From the NCBI RefSeq assembly GCF_009764645.1, contig NZ_RWIM01000099.1, positions 62,001 through 126,000 on the forward strand: DNA of 64,000 nt. The letters run 5' to 3'. Numbering within the stretch: position 1 is the stretch's first letter; each line of letters begins with the position of its first letter. This DNA is from Pseudomonas sp. PB106. Its GTDB lineage: Bacteria > Pseudomonadota > Gammaproteobacteria > Pseudomonadales > Pseudomonadaceae. The notes under the pieces were generated by a model, which was not told the origin of the DNA, ran no database searches, and saw nothing but the letters and a program-made list of their open reading frames with translations. Shown in pieces: positions 8,804 through 18,430 of this stretch. The position numbers and the translations under genes are program-made.

Positions 8804-11800
8804 GTGAAGGATTCAAATGATTGCATGGGCACGGAGTACCGCCGTTTTCGTCAGCGGATCCTGAAAGACTGCCCGTCCTGGCGCGACGACAGCGCCACCC
8901 GGTGGACTCACCCCGACACTGAGGTGGTGCCGCGGTTTCGCACGTTACGCAGACTGATTCGCGAGTTTCGCGGCAAGGTGCGAGACCGCGTCCGTGCCTT
9001 GATGGTGGAGAACCCCGATCACGAGCCATTGATCCGGCGTGCGCTGGCCATCCCGGCGCCCATTCCCTTGCTCGTCGAGCGCTGGTCCTGCTTCCGTAAA
9101 TTGGGACAGATCCTTGTACCTCTGTTCATTTCATGGCGCGAGGTTCAACGGCGGATGAATGAGGTCGGCACCTTTGAAGGGCGTCAGTACCTGTTCGATA
9201 GCCGGTACAAACGTATGCTGGGCGTCGATATTCCGCTGTTCGATAGCGGTGTCGATTTGGCGTTGCGTCGACTGCCGCTTCCGTCTTTCGCGCAATTGCA
9301 GACATTGCGCTCGCTGAGCCCGGAGTGGGTGCACGCCTGTTTTCGAGTGGGTATGCGTAGCCTGGCCGAGATGGAACCGTACGCGCGGTATGGCCATTAT
9401 GAGGTGTCCGGCGAATTGGCCCTGATACTCATCGAAGAGGGCGTAATTACTCGCAAGGAAGAGTTTTCCTGGATCAAGTCAAAGTACGAATGGCGAGTCC
9501 TGCAGGAGCATTGCCGCGATGGCCTGCTGTGGAAATCACGCCAATTGGTTCGCGTACTGCGCGATCACGGTATTGAGCGCCAAAGCATCGCAAGCGTTTT
9601 CCAGTTTTACATCGAGCGTTTCAACGCCCGGCGTTGCGCGGCGAATCTGGCGGTGTTGCGGGGCGCCGGGTTTGAAGACCTGACTGCGCTCTATGCGGTG
9701 TACGGCGATAAACTCTGGGACACACCAACGGCGGGTTGGTCGTTTGTCGTCGACACCCTCGGCGCACGCAATGTGGAGGATGTGGAGTCATTTCGCCGCT
9801 TGATCGACAGTCACCATCCGCTGTCCAGCGAGTACGTCGAGGCATTGAAAAATATCGGTGCCGGGATCAAGGAGTTGGCTCAATGCCAGTCGCTGATCCT
9901 GCAGGCCAGTCAAAAGGAAAGCCCGACGAGTTCCATAATCGGCATCAATGTGCTCGCCGGTGCGCCGCATTCACTGACGATCCAGCAACTGACGCAGTGT
10001 GGCGGCTACCTGTCGAATCCGGAAAAACTGCCTGAATATCTGGCGATTCTGGCCCGATACGGATACGGCTCTGCCGTAGCGGTACTGGAGTTTCAAAAGT
10101 GCTACAAGAACACCTCGACGCATCTTCTGGAGTATCTGCTGAAGCTGCTCGGCGAGCGCAAAGCGGTGTTGACCGACGTGGTCGACTGGGTCCAGCAGGC
10201 CAGTAAAAGCGTCGATACAGATGCCTACGATTACTTGCTGAGCGTGATGGAGCTTCCGCATTTCGTGCACCTGCAACAGGTACTGTCCATTGCCTGGCTC
10301 GGACGGCGATTGCTGACCTTCCTCGTCGAGCGCAAGGGCTTGCGCAGCATTGACCTGCTACACGATTGGTACTACGACGAGGTCAAAGGCATTCAGGGGT
10401 TTCGCTGGTGGGGACGCATGGATGACGCTTATCTTCTGCTGCTGGACGATGCTTACGCGCGGAACAATTTCAGCGTGGTCACAGGCAACCAGAGCGCGGT
10501 GCACGACGTTGTCCGCTCGCGTTGCCTGGCTGTGCTGGGTGAGCGATTCGTCGCGCGCGACGAGGCGTCCAGAGCTCTCTATGACGAGGCCTACGCAACA
10601 CTGTTTGCCCAGGAACTCGGCAGTCTGATCACCGTGCTGCCAAAGATTCTCCACCGCACCGCAGGTGTCGTGCTGAAAAGCATTCTGCGCAATGCCTGGG
10701 AGCCTTCTCACGTCATCGAAGATCAATTGGCGGCGCTCAATCCGCTGATCGACCAACTGTTGACCGGGCGCGGCCCGGCAGATGCAGTGTTGGATGAAAT
10801 GCAGGCCGATGCCATTTCCATGGTCTACCGGACGTCGGTTGGCACCGTGCTCGAAACCTGGCCTGAGGTGCGCGGGCGAGAGGCTGATCTCGCCGCGCTG
10901 ACCCTGCAGGCCCACTATGCGATGACGTGGGAAAAAGCCTTTCGGCGTCTTGACGGTTTGCTTGAGCGCAGAAGTTTGAATGGGCTGGACCGCGCAGCGG
11001 CTTATGCCATGCGCTTTCACGAACGGGGAGATCAGGACATTGCCCAGACGTGCAAAGGGCTTCGCGCCAAGCGTTTGGAGGATGCTGCGCGTGATCCATG
11101 GTCCCTGGCCGAACATCTTGGCGTGATGCTCGCGGCAGCTCGCGAGGACACAGCAGTGGCGCAGTGGGTCAAGCAAGATTTGCAAAATGTCGCGCAGATG
11201 GCCGGAGAGGGAGCCCAGGCGTTTGAACGATTCGAGCAGTTGAAAAAGTTGTTCAACAGCACGTTACCGGACGCACTGAATGAACATGCCGAGCGTTTTC
11301 TTGCAGGATTCAGCGAAACGGACGCGGCGATTTTTGCCCGCCGTCTCGTAGTGACCGCACAGTGGTTGCCCGGTAGCGGGCGCGAGCAACTGCGCGAAGC
11401 GTTCAGACAGGTCAGGGAAAATGTCCTGGAGACGTGCTTGCGCTGGGTCGCCAGGGAGCACGCCAAGTTCGTCAAGGTCAAGACTGAAAACCTGTCCACG
11501 GCGCTGGAAGCGACGCTGTCAAAACATCCCGCTGCGTATTTCGCCAAGCACGCCGCGGTGCTCTGCTCTCGACACAATACGCAAATGTGGCAGGATTCCA
11601 GGCAGGCCCATCTGCTGGTGTTTGACCCAGCGCAACGGCGTCTGGCCGGCATGGCGCTGGTGTGCCTGGAACCGATCCCGGCATTGCACCCAACCGGCCT
11701 GTGCCTGATTGTCCGCGCGATCAATCCAATGGATGACATGCTCGCGGCGCATACGGCGTCATCCATTGTCGAGACGTTTTTTGAGGTCGCCATTCAAATC

Positions 11801-12118
11801 GCTGAACAGAACTCGCTCGTAGCTGTTGCTTTCCCGTCCCACAATGGCGCTCATTTGCTCTCGAATCAAAAGTCGATTGAGGACGATATCGTTGCGCGAT
11901 ACATGAATAAGGCGACGACCAGTATCGGTGATCTGGCTGATGCTGACGGCGCGAAAATCAGGGCGCATTGGCGCAGAAATCCGCTGCGCGTCAGGATGAA
12001 ATTTTATGCCTACGAAGTCGGGCAAGAGGAAGTCAATGACGTCTTCGTCCTCTGGCAGGGCGATTTGCCGCCAGCCCGCGCCGACCGGCCGGCCTACGCG
12101 GAACTGGACATGGATTGA
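8804..12118 (+). CDS. Large protein of unknown function (1104 residues), possible C-terminal GNAT-like domain
   Basis: I do not recognise the family. The start is GTG 8804 (MKDSNDC), with AAGGAG five bases upstream; the longer frame from 8774 lacks a ribosome site. The protein has no signal peptide and no membrane segment. Roughly residues 1-920 look like repeated amphipathic helices, suggesting a solenoid or scaffold. Residues about 930-1060 change character: strands LLVFDP and GMALVCLE, then GLCLIVRAINP, a long helix and LVAVAFPSHNG, a pattern that could be an acetyltransferase-like fold. It is transcribed alone, towards the exopolysaccharide operon. Codon use looks like its neighbours, so it is not an obvious recent import. 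Function is open. Confidence 0.75.
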   Translation: MKDSNDCMGTEYRRFRQRILKDCPSWRDDSATRWTHPDTEVVPRFRTLRRLIREFRGKVRDRVRALMVENPDHEPLIRRALAIPAPIPLLVERWSCFRKLGQILVPLFISWREVQRRMNEVGTFEGRQYLFDSRYKRMLGVDIPLFDSGVDLALRRLPLPSFAQLQTLRSLSPEWVHACFRVGMRSLAEMEPYARYGHYEVSGELALILIEEGVITRKEEFSWIKSKYEWRVLQEHCRDGLLWKSRQLVRVLRDHGIERQSIASVFQFYIERFNARRCAANLAVLRGAGFEDLTALYAVYGDKLWDTPTAGWSFVVDTLGARNVEDVESFRRLIDSHHPLSSEYVEALKNIGAGIKELAQCQSLILQASQKESPTSSIIGINVLAGAPHSLTIQQLTQCGGYLSNPEKLPEYLAILARYGYGSAVAVLEFQKCYKNTSTHLLEYLLKLLGERKAVLTDVVDWVQQASKSVDTDAYDYLLSVMELPHFVHLQQVLSIAWLGRRLLTFLVERKGLRSIDLLHDWYYDEVKGIQGFRWWGRMDDAYLLLLDDAYARNNFSVVTGNQSAVHDVVRSRCLAVLGERFVARDEASRALYDEAYATLFAQELGSLITVLPKILHRTAGVVLKSILRNAWEPSHVIEDQLAALNPLIDQLLTGRGPADAVLDEMQADAISMVYRTSVGTVLETWPEVRGREADLAALTLQAHYAMTWEKAFRRLDGLLERRSLNGLDRAAAYAMRFHERGDQDIAQTCKGLRAKRLEDAARDPWSLAEHLGVMLAAAREDTAVAQWVKQDLQNVAQMAGEGAQAFERFEQLKKLFNSTLPDALNEHAERFLAGFSETDAAIFARRLVVTAQWLPGSGREQLREAFRQVRENVLETCLRWVAREHAKFVKVKTENLSTALEATLSKHPAAYFAKHAAVLCSRHNTQMWQDSRQAHLLVFDPAQRRLAGMALVCLEPIPALHPTGLCLIVRAINPMDDMLAAHTASSIVETFFEVAIQIAEQNSLVAVAFPSHNGAHLLSNQKSIEDDIVARYMNKATTSIGDLADADGAKIRAHWRRNPLRVRMKFYAYEVGQEEVNDVFVLWQGDLPPARADRPAYAELDMD

Positions 12119-12127
12119 CCGCTTTGA

Positions 12128-12156
12128 GGCGGGTACGCAGAGGTTGCGTATCCGCC
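12128..12156. terminator. Hairpin between convergent genes
   Basis: GGCGGGTACGC at 12128-12138 pairs with GCGTATCCGCC at 12146-12156 (11 bp, one G-T pair) with a 7-nt loop. It lies between the stop of the 1104-residue gene and the stop of the GH16 gene, where a bidirectional stop is expected. There is no strong T-run, so termination by the hairpin alone is uncertain. Confidence 0.4.
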
Positions 12157-12176
12157 TGATTCACTCAGGGCGTCAC

Positions 12177-13649
12177 TCACTGGCGCTGCCAGACCCGCAC
12201 ATAATCGACCCGAAACGTCGACGGCAAGTCGGCATCGTCGACCACGCCAAACCAGTCCCACATCGCCTCGCTGTCGAAGACGATTTGCATCGGGAAGTGC
12301 CAGTGAGTGTTCTTCGCCTCCCTGACCAGCACGCCATCGACGTACCAGCGCAGCGTCTCGGGTTGCCAGTCGAAACCGTAGACATGAAAAGTGTTCGCCA
12401 GACGCCACGGTGCTATCCAGGTGCTGCCGGCGCTCAGGTGTTCGTTGCTCTGCGGTGTGGCCCAGACGTGGGCATTCATGTTGTAGAGGCGGTCGAACGC
12501 TTCGTTTTTGGTCTTGCCGCCGATTTCGAAAATATCGATTTCGGTGGCGTTGTCCGGCAGGCCGGTCCAGGCCAGCCAGAAGGCGCTGGAACCGGCGGAG
12601 TTCATCGGCTTGGCGCGGGCTTCGTAGTAGCCGTAGAGGCCGCGTTCTTCAGTGCGCACCATGGCTGAGCTGTAATCCTTGTAGCCCAGGCGCACGTATT
12701 TGTCGGGCAACGTCTGTTTACGGAAGGTGATGTTGAGGTTGCCGCTGCCGACCTTGGCGTTCTCCGGCAGAAACAGCGCGGGTTTTCGACCCAGTGAATC
12801 GGTGCCGGTGGCATCGTTGACGTGCCAGCGAGCGGCGTCGAGTGTGGTGCCATTGAACTCGTCGGACAGCCGCGTATCGCGCTGCCAGCGCCCGACGTTG
12901 GCTTGATCCGACAGCGGCAGATCAGCGTGGGTCGGCGTCGGCGTGGGGCCGAGTGCGCCGACGCGGGTCCAGGCATCGGCCTGTGGCGGGATGGCGATTG
13001 CCCATTTCTTCGCCAGGTATTCGAACACGCTGCGGCGCTCATCCTGGCTGCTGAACGGGCGGTCATACACCAGCACTTCGGCGATGTCGCCACGGAGGAT
13101 TTCCGAGGTGCCGACGACATTGCGCGCCACCGCGAACGGGCCAATCGGTACATCCTGGCTCTCCAGAAAGGCCAGGGTCGGCTCGTACGCCGTGGTCTGT
13201 TGCACGCTGATGCCGAAGTTCGGCGCGACATTGTCGTTGTCGGCCAATTGCGGTCGCGAACTGAACAACCGTTGCCAGGCCTTGCCGCCGGCCTGCTCGG
13301 GCAAACGACGCGAAACGACGAACACCGTGACCGGGCCTTTGGCGGCTCGAATTGCCTTGCCGAGAAAAGCCGCCGTGCCATTGAAACGCACGACGGCTCG
13401 ACCGTTGAGGGCATCGCTCACGCGCTGCGGCAAGGTTGCGGCCTTGGGATTATCGACCTCAACGTCGTTGCCCTTGGCCGACTTGTCGCGCCAGCGCACG
13501 ATCTGATTCTGCGCGTCGAGGGTCATGCCTGCCGGGTCGTCAGCATCCAGCCACAGCACCAGACCAGCGGCGGTCGGTGGTTCAAGCGCCGCGTGCGCAC
13601 CCGTGCTCAGCACAATCAAGACCAGCAGCCACCACGGTAATCTGCTCAT
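12177..13649 (-). CDS. Secreted LamG-like / glycoside hydrolase family 16 protein
   Basis: A 490-residue exported protein: signal peptide to about residue 20 (STGAHA), a LamG/concanavalin-like domain at about 25-220 (GLVLWLDADDP), and a GH16 domain at about 250-490. The GH16 catalytic signature E-x-D-x-x-E is intact (E370, D372, E375 in TEIDIFE). GH16 enzymes cleave or transglycosylate beta-1,3/1,4 glucans and galactans. It is the last gene of the exopolysaccharide operon, 3 bp after galE, so a polymer-trimming or release role in the periplasm or at the surface is likely, comparable in place to other EPS-operon hydrolases. Confidence 0.9.
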   Translation of the reverse strand: MSRLPWWLLVLIVLSTGAHAALEPPTAAGLVLWLDADDPAGMTLDAQNQIVRWRDKSAKGNDVEVDNPKAATLPQRVSDALNGRAVVRFNGTAAFLGKAIRAAKGPVTVFVVSRRLPEQAGGKAWQRLFSSRPQLADNDNVAPNFGISVQQTTAYEPTLAFLESQDVPIGPFAVARNVVGTSEILRGDIAEVLVYDRPFSSQDERRSVFEYLAKKWAIAIPPQADAWTRVGALGPTPTPTHADLPLSDQANVGRWQRDTRLSDEFNGTTLDAARWHVNDATGTDSLGRKPALFLPENAKVGSGNLNITFRKQTLPDKYVRLGYKDYSSAMVRTEERGLYGYYEARAKPMNSAGSSAFWLAWTGLPDNATEIDIFEIGGKTKNEAFDRLYNMNAHVWATPQSNEHLSAGSTWIAPWRLANTFHVYGFDWQPETLRWYVDGVLVREAKNTHWHFPMQIVFDSEAMWDWFGVVDDADLPSTFRVDYVRVWQRQ

Positions 13650-13652
13650 AAG

Positions 13653-14708
13653 TCATTTCATGCCGACGGCGAGCAGCGGCGCCGGTTGCGCGCTGTAGCC
13701 CCGAGGGTTGTTGGATTGCCAGCGCCAACTGTCGATCAACATCTGCGTCAGATCACGCTGGGCGCTCCAGCCCAATTCGCGCTCGGCCTTGCCGGCGTCG
13801 GCCCAGCATTCGGCAACGTCACCGGCGCGGCGCTCGGCAAAGTGATAGGGAATGCTGATGCCGGTGACGTCTTCAAAACCGCTGATGATTTGCAGCACGC
13901 TGTAGCCAATGCCGGTGCCGAGGTTCCAGATGTGCAGGCCTGGCTCAGCCTGCAACACTTGCAGCGCCTTGAGATGCCCTTCAGCCAGATCGAGCACATG
14001 AATGTAATCGCGAACGCAGGTGCCGTCCGCCGTTGGATAGTCGTTGCCGTACACGGTCAGCGCGGACGACAGGCCCATCGCGACCTGCGTCAGGCAGGGC
14101 AGCAAATTGGCTGGCTGACCGTTGGGCGCTTCGCCGAGCTGGCCGCTGGGATGGGCGCCGATCGGATTGAAATAGCGCAGCACCGCGATGTGCCAACGCG
14201 AATCCGCAAGCGTCAGGTCAGTCAGCAATTCTTCGATCATCAACTTCGAACGTCCATACGGGTTGGCCGGTTTGCCGGTGCCCAAGGCCTCGACAATGGG
14301 CGTCGTCGCGGGCTCGCCGTACACCGTCGCCGAGGAACTGAACACCAGATTGAACACGTGAGCCCGGGCCATTGCCTGACACAGGTTGAGGGTGCCGACG
14401 ACGTTATTGGCGTAATACTCCATCGGCCGTCGTACGCTTTGCGCCACCGCTTTAAGCCCAGCGAAATGCAGCACCGCATCGATGTCGTACGTGCTGAAAA
14501 TCTCGTCGAGCAGCGCCGCGTCGCGAATATCGCCTTCGATGAAATCGATGTTCGAGTGACTCAACTGCGCCAGCCGCGCAATCGACTCGCGACAGCTGTT
14601 GCTCAGGTTGTCGAGGATCACAACCGAACGCCCGGCCTCGACCAGTTGCAGGGCCGTGTGCGAACCGATGTAACCGGCTCCACCAGTGATCAGAGTGGTT
14701 TTGCGCAT
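13653..14708 (-). CDS. galE: UDP-glucose 4-epimerase
   Basis: A 351-residue extended short-chain dehydrogenase that interconverts UDP-glucose and UDP-galactose. The NAD site GGAGYIGSHTA (residues 9-19), the SSSATVYG segment and the catalytic pair Y151/K155 in YGRSKLMIE are all present, and the length is standard for GalE. It lies inside the exopolysaccharide operon between the flippase and the GH16 gene, so it probably supplies UDP-galactose for the polymer. Specificity for N-acetylated sugars cannot be ruled out. Confidence 0.92.
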   Translation of the reverse strand: MRKTTLITGGAGYIGSHTALQLVEAGRSVVILDNLSNSCRESIARLAQLSHSNIDFIEGDIRDAALLDEIFSTYDIDAVLHFAGLKAVAQSVRRPMEYYANNVVGTLNLCQAMARAHVFNLVFSSSATVYGEPATTPIVEALGTGKPANPYGRSKLMIEELLTDLTLADSRWHIAVLRYFNPIGAHPSGQLGEAPNGQPANLLPCLTQVAMGLSSALTVYGNDYPTADGTCVRDYIHVLDLAEGHLKALQVLQAEPGLHIWNLGTGIGYSVLQIISGFEDVTGISIPYHFAERRAGDVAECWADAGKAERELGWSAQRDLTQMLIDSWRWQSNNPRGYSAQPAPLLAVGMK

Positions 14709-14738
14709 GACGACGTGCTCCAGTGTGGAAAAGGCAGG

Positions 14739-16157
14739 TCAGCGGGCGGTGAACACCAACTTGAATTCTTGCGGCCAGCGCGGGTGCAACAGGCTGTAGG
14801 CCAACGCGTAGGTCAGCGTGCCGACAGCGATGTCGCCGGCCAGATGCAGGTAACCGGACAAGCCAGAATGTGCGGACGTCCAGACCACGGCCAGCGCCAT
14901 CACCGAAGAGGCAACCATGCTGCGGTAACCGGATGCGAAACAGGTGCGCCAGTGATAGCCGATCGCGGCGTGCAGGCCGCGAATCTGCAACGGCGTAATC
15001 AGCAGCATGCGCAGCAGCAGTGCCCATGCCGCCGCGATGCCGCCAAACTGCCCACCGAACAGGTACACCAGCGCCAGCGCCAGCAGCGTGGTGAAGACCT
15101 CGGCTTTAAGCGTCAGATGCGTGCGGTTGACCGCCACCAGCGCGGTGGTCGCATACAGCGCCAGATTGCCCAGGGCTGCGGTGCAGGCCAGCACTTGCAG
15201 CATCGGGATCGCGTCGGCCCACTTGGCCCCGAAGATCAACAGAATGATGTCGTTGGCGGTCAGGGCGATGCCGAAAAACAGCGGCGTGAGGACAAAACCG
15301 CTGATCGCCGTGGAGTCGCCGATCACCCCGATCAACCGCGCGGGCTCGGCACTGCGTCGGGCAAACACCGGCAAGGCGTAGCTCATCAAACCGTTGTAGA
15401 TCGCCGAGCGCGGCAGGTCGATGATGCGCATCGCCAGGTTGAACATGCCCACCGCATGGGCGCCGGCGGTGATGCCCAAAATCACGTTGACCCCACGTTG
15501 CAGCGTCTGCGAACTCATGACGTTGATCGCCACCGGCGTGCCGGCGCGCAGCAGTTCACCCAGCACCTGACGGTCGATGTGCAAGGGGATGCGCTGGCGG
15601 GCGTTGCGCATCAGCACTACGGTCGAGATGCAATCCATGATCAAGGCCTGGGCGATCACTGCCCATGGCCCGAAACCCAGCAGTGCGACAGCCACGCCAC
15701 CCACGCCGCCAGCGATTTTGCCGAGCAAGGTGCGCGAGGCCAGCAACTTGAAGTTGCCGCTGCGGCGCATCTGCGCCACATAGACCCGCGCCATCAGCGT
15801 GAACAGTATCTTCACCGACGCCACCACCGTCATCCAGCGCAGCTCGGTGGACGTGGTGTAGAGCAGGGCGCCCAGCGCGATCAGCAGAATCGACGCAAAA
15901 CTGACCAGCACCGCGAACCAGAACACACTGCTGACGTGTTTTTCTTCCAGGCGCTGCAAGCGCACCAGCGGATCCTCCAGCATCGACGAGAACAGAATGC
16001 CGACCACTTCGACGATGGCGATGATCACCGTGCCGACGCCCAACTCCGTGGGGGTCAACAAATGCGCGTAGACGACAAAGGTGATCATCGAGAGGAAAAT
16101 CAGGCCGAACTTTTCGGTGAAGATCCAGATCAGCGTCATCAAGCGGTGATTGGCCAT
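14739..16157 (-). CDS. Wzx-type polysaccharide flippase (MOP superfamily)
   Basis: A 472-residue polytopic protein with about 12-14 hydrophobic helices and an N-terminal segment (TEKFGLIFLSMITFVVYAHL) typical of the polysaccharide transporter branch of the MATE/MOP family. It would move undecaprenyl-linked repeat units across the inner membrane. The start is ATG 16157 (MANHRLM); a TTG two codons upstream is less likely. It sits between the GT2 gene and galE in the exopolysaccharide operon, together with a Wzy, as in Wzx/Wzy-dependent systems. Confidence 0.88.
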   Translation of the reverse strand: MANHRLMTLIWIFTEKFGLIFLSMITFVVYAHLLTPTELGVGTVIIAIVEVVGILFSSMLEDPLVRLQRLEEKHVSSVFWFAVLVSFASILLIALGALLYTTSTELRWMTVVASVKILFTLMARVYVAQMRRSGNFKLLASRTLLGKIAGGVGGVAVALLGFGPWAVIAQALIMDCISTVVLMRNARQRIPLHIDRQVLGELLRAGTPVAINVMSSQTLQRGVNVILGITAGAHAVGMFNLAMRIIDLPRSAIYNGLMSYALPVFARRSAEPARLIGVIGDSTAISGFVLTPLFFGIALTANDIILLIFGAKWADAIPMLQVLACTAALGNLALYATTALVAVNRTHLTLKAEVFTTLLALALVYLFGGQFGGIAAAWALLLRMLLITPLQIRGLHAAIGYHWRTCFASGYRSMVASSVMALAVVWTSAHSGLSGYLHLAGDIAVGTLTYALAYSLLHPRWPQEFKLVFTAR

Positions 16158-16187
16158 GGGCAAGACCTGTGCGAAAGGACGGTGGCT

Positions 16188-17123
16188 TCAGGCGTTTCTG
16201 CGCAAGGTTTTCACCCGTGCGTAGAGGTAGCGCAGGGTCGGTTTGCCATGGGCCAACAGCAACGTCTGCCATGAATGCGCAAGCATCTGCCGGAACACCT
16301 GGATGACCCGCGCATGGTCGCCGCGCCGGGAAAACGCATTGAGGAATTCGGCGTGATTGCTCAGCACGAAATGAATGCGTTGCTGCTGGCTCAGCCGCGC
16401 GCCGTAGCGGCTCAGGTACAGTTCGATAAAGCGGATCTTGTGCGGGTAATACTTTTCCGGCTGCGCGGTGATGTTGGTGCTGCTGACGGCCCGCCAATGC
16501 AGGATTTGCGGCACGGTGTGAATCTCGCGCAGCTCGGCAATCCGCGTCCACAACAGGCGATCCTCAGCAAAGCGCAGGCGCTGGTCGAAGCCGCCGATGG
16601 TGACCACGGTTTCGCGCAGTGCCAACACGCCCGAGGTGCCATTGATCATGTTCTCGCGCATGAAATCGACAAAGTGATCACCGTGCTTGCGGCGATCTTC
16701 CAGTTGTCGTTTACCGTCATCGAATTCACTCATCTGATAGCAATCGATCAGGCCGACCTGATGACCTTTGCGGGTCAGTTCGGCGTACAGCGCCAATTGC
16801 TTTTCCAGCTTCTGCGGGTGCCAGCGGTCGTCGGCGTCGAGGAAGGCAATGAAGGTTTCCTGCGCCGCGAAAATCCCGCGATTGCGCGCCGTGGCCGGGC
16901 CCTGATTGGCCTGCTGCAACAGCAGCAACGGGAACGGCGCCACATAGTCTTTGACGATTTGCGCGCCGGCATCGCTGGAGCCGTCATCGACGACGATGAC
17001 TTTGTCCGGCAAGCGGGTTTGCCCGCACACCGAATCCAGCGTGCGGACAATGCTCGCGGCGGCGTTGTACAGCGGAATCACCACGCACACCGTGATGGGC
17101 GTCTCCGGGCGTTCGTTCAGCAT
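16188..17123 (-). CDS. Glycosyltransferase family 2
   Basis: A 311-residue GT-A fold enzyme that begins with VCVVIPLYN, continues with VIVVDDGSSD and carries the metal-binding signature LDADDRW. It would add one sugar to the lipid-linked repeat unit on the cytoplasmic face. ATG 17123 (MLNERPE) is chosen because AAGGAG lies 7 nt upstream; a longer frame to 17231 runs into the upstream gene. The first bases overlap the end of the Wzy gene (17117-17123), suggesting coupled translation. Donor and acceptor are unknown. Confidence 0.88.
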   Translation of the reverse strand: MLNERPETPITVCVVIPLYNAAASIVRTLDSVCGQTRLPDKVIVVDDGSSDAGAQIVKDYVAPFPLLLLQQANQGPATARNRGIFAAQETFIAFLDADDRWHPQKLEKQLALYAELTRKGHQVGLIDCYQMSEFDDGKRQLEDRRKHGDHFVDFMRENMINGTSGVLALRETVVTIGGFDQRLRFAEDRLLWTRIAELREIHTVPQILHWRAVSSTNITAQPEKYYPHKIRFIELYLSRYGARLSQQQRIHFVLSNHAEFLNAFSRRGDHARVIQVFRQMLAHSWQTLLLAHGKPTLRYLYARVKTLRRNA

Positions 17124-18430
17124 GGTCGTTGCTCCTTGAAGGCGCTGCGCAGTGGGCGGACATCGATGGCGGCGGGGCGCTGGGCCGGGCGTTTGATCCG
17201 GTGATGACGGAACGTCAGGCTCAACACGCAAAACAGCAGAAACTCGCCCGAGCGGTAGTTGGGGATCACATAGGCGACGTAGTTGGTGACCACGAACAGG
17301 CCGATGATCACCAGCGCGCAGGCCTGGTAGCGGGCGGATTGATCGGCGGTGGTGATGGCGCGATAGCGTTTGACCAGGGCTTGGGCAAACAGCAGCAGCA
17401 ACGCGATGAGCTGAATCAGCCCGCCGTTGAGCAGCGTTTCGACGTAGCCGCTGTGCGCGTTGCCGATGTAGCCCCAGCGGTTGATGAACGCGTCGGCATC
17501 GGCACTGGCCCAGAACGCACCAAAGCCGTAGCCCTTGATAAAGCGGTCATCGATCAACGGCTGCAGCAATTCCCAGATCAGCGTGCGGTCGGTGAGCGAC
17601 GGGTCACGCCCGACCAGTTCCAGCAGCAGCGCGTAATTGGCATAGAGCAGCAGGCACAGCAGAAAGAACACGATCGTCGCGGCGAACAGCGCGGCCATCG
17701 AGCGGTTGATGCGCAAGCGGATCAACAGCAGAAAATAGCCATAGCTGACGCCGCCCGCGACGATCAGCGCAATCGCCGTCGCCGATTGCGCCAGGCCAAT
17801 GGCAATCAACGCGCATAAGCCATAGAACATCGCCAACGGGTTGCGTTGGCGGATCATCGGTAGCAGCAACAGGATCGCGATGGCATTGAGGCGTGCCCCG
17901 GCATTCTTTTCCGCGAAGATCCCGCGAAAGGCGCCATCACGAATGCCGCCGGCAATGAAGGCGAAGTCCGGTCGAATCAGGGCAAAAATCAGCCCGACCA
18001 ACGCCGCCGCGCCAATCACGCAACCGAACAGGAAAGCAATGCGCTCCAGGCTGTAGCGGTAGGCAATGAAACCGGCAAAGAACACCACGCTGAGCAGGGC
18101 CACAAAACGCTTGAAACTGAGCATCGGCTCACTCGACCAACTGATCGAAGCCGCGACGCAGGCGAGAAACAGGAGGAGGAAGAAATTCTGTCGATAGAAG
18201 CTTTTGCTCAGGAAGATTTTCTGGCGGACGAAGAAGAACAGTGGCACCAGCAACGTCAACAACCCGCAAATCTGATTGGCGACGTTGCCTTCCAGATCCT
18301 GCTGCGCATCGTCCAGCACACTGACGTTACCCAGGCGCAAGAAGAAGCTGATCACCTGGGTGTAAAACAACACGCCGAACAAGGTGAATGCATCGCCCAG
18401 CGTTGAGTAACGCACTTGCAGCCGGTTCAT
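17117..18430 (-). CDS. O-antigen polymerase/ligase-family protein (putative Wzy)
   Basis: A 437-residue inner-membrane protein with about ten or eleven hydrophobic segments and a larger periplasmic loop containing DRTLIWELLQPLIDDRFIKGYGFGAF-type sequence, typical of the Wzy_C/WaaL family. In an operon with Wzx, Wzc and OPX genes it is most simply the polymerase that joins flipped repeat units. Its ATG overlaps the stop of the upstream glycosyltransferase gene (ATGA, 18427-18430). A ligase role is less likely because the operon encodes a free exopolysaccharide export system. Confidence 0.82.
   Translation of the reverse strand: MNRLQVRYSTLGDAFTLFGVLFYTQVISFFLRLGNVSVLDDAQQDLEGNVANQICGLLTLLVPLFFFVRQKIFLSKSFYRQNFFLLLFLACVAASISWSSEPMLSFKRFVALLSVVFFAGFIAYRYSLERIAFLFGCVIGAAALVGLIFALIRPDFAFIAGGIRDGAFRGIFAEKNAGARLNAIAILLLLPMIRQRNPLAMFYGLCALIAIGLAQSATAIALIVAGGVSYGYFLLLIRLRINRSMAALFAATIVFFLLCLLLYANYALLLELVGRDPSLTDRTLIWELLQPLIDDRFIKGYGFGAFWASADADAFINRWGYIGNAHSGYVETLLNGGLIQLIALLLLFAQALVKRYRAITTADQSARYQACALVIIGLFVVTNYVAYVIPNYRSGEFLLFCVLSLTFRHHRIKRPAQRPAAIDVRPLRSAFKEQRPC

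Noticed and set aside
13686-16274. An 862-codon plus-strand open frame
   Set aside because: It lies antisense to galE and the flippase, has His/Gln/Arg-rich low-complexity content typical of a GC-rich shadow frame and no family-like segment.
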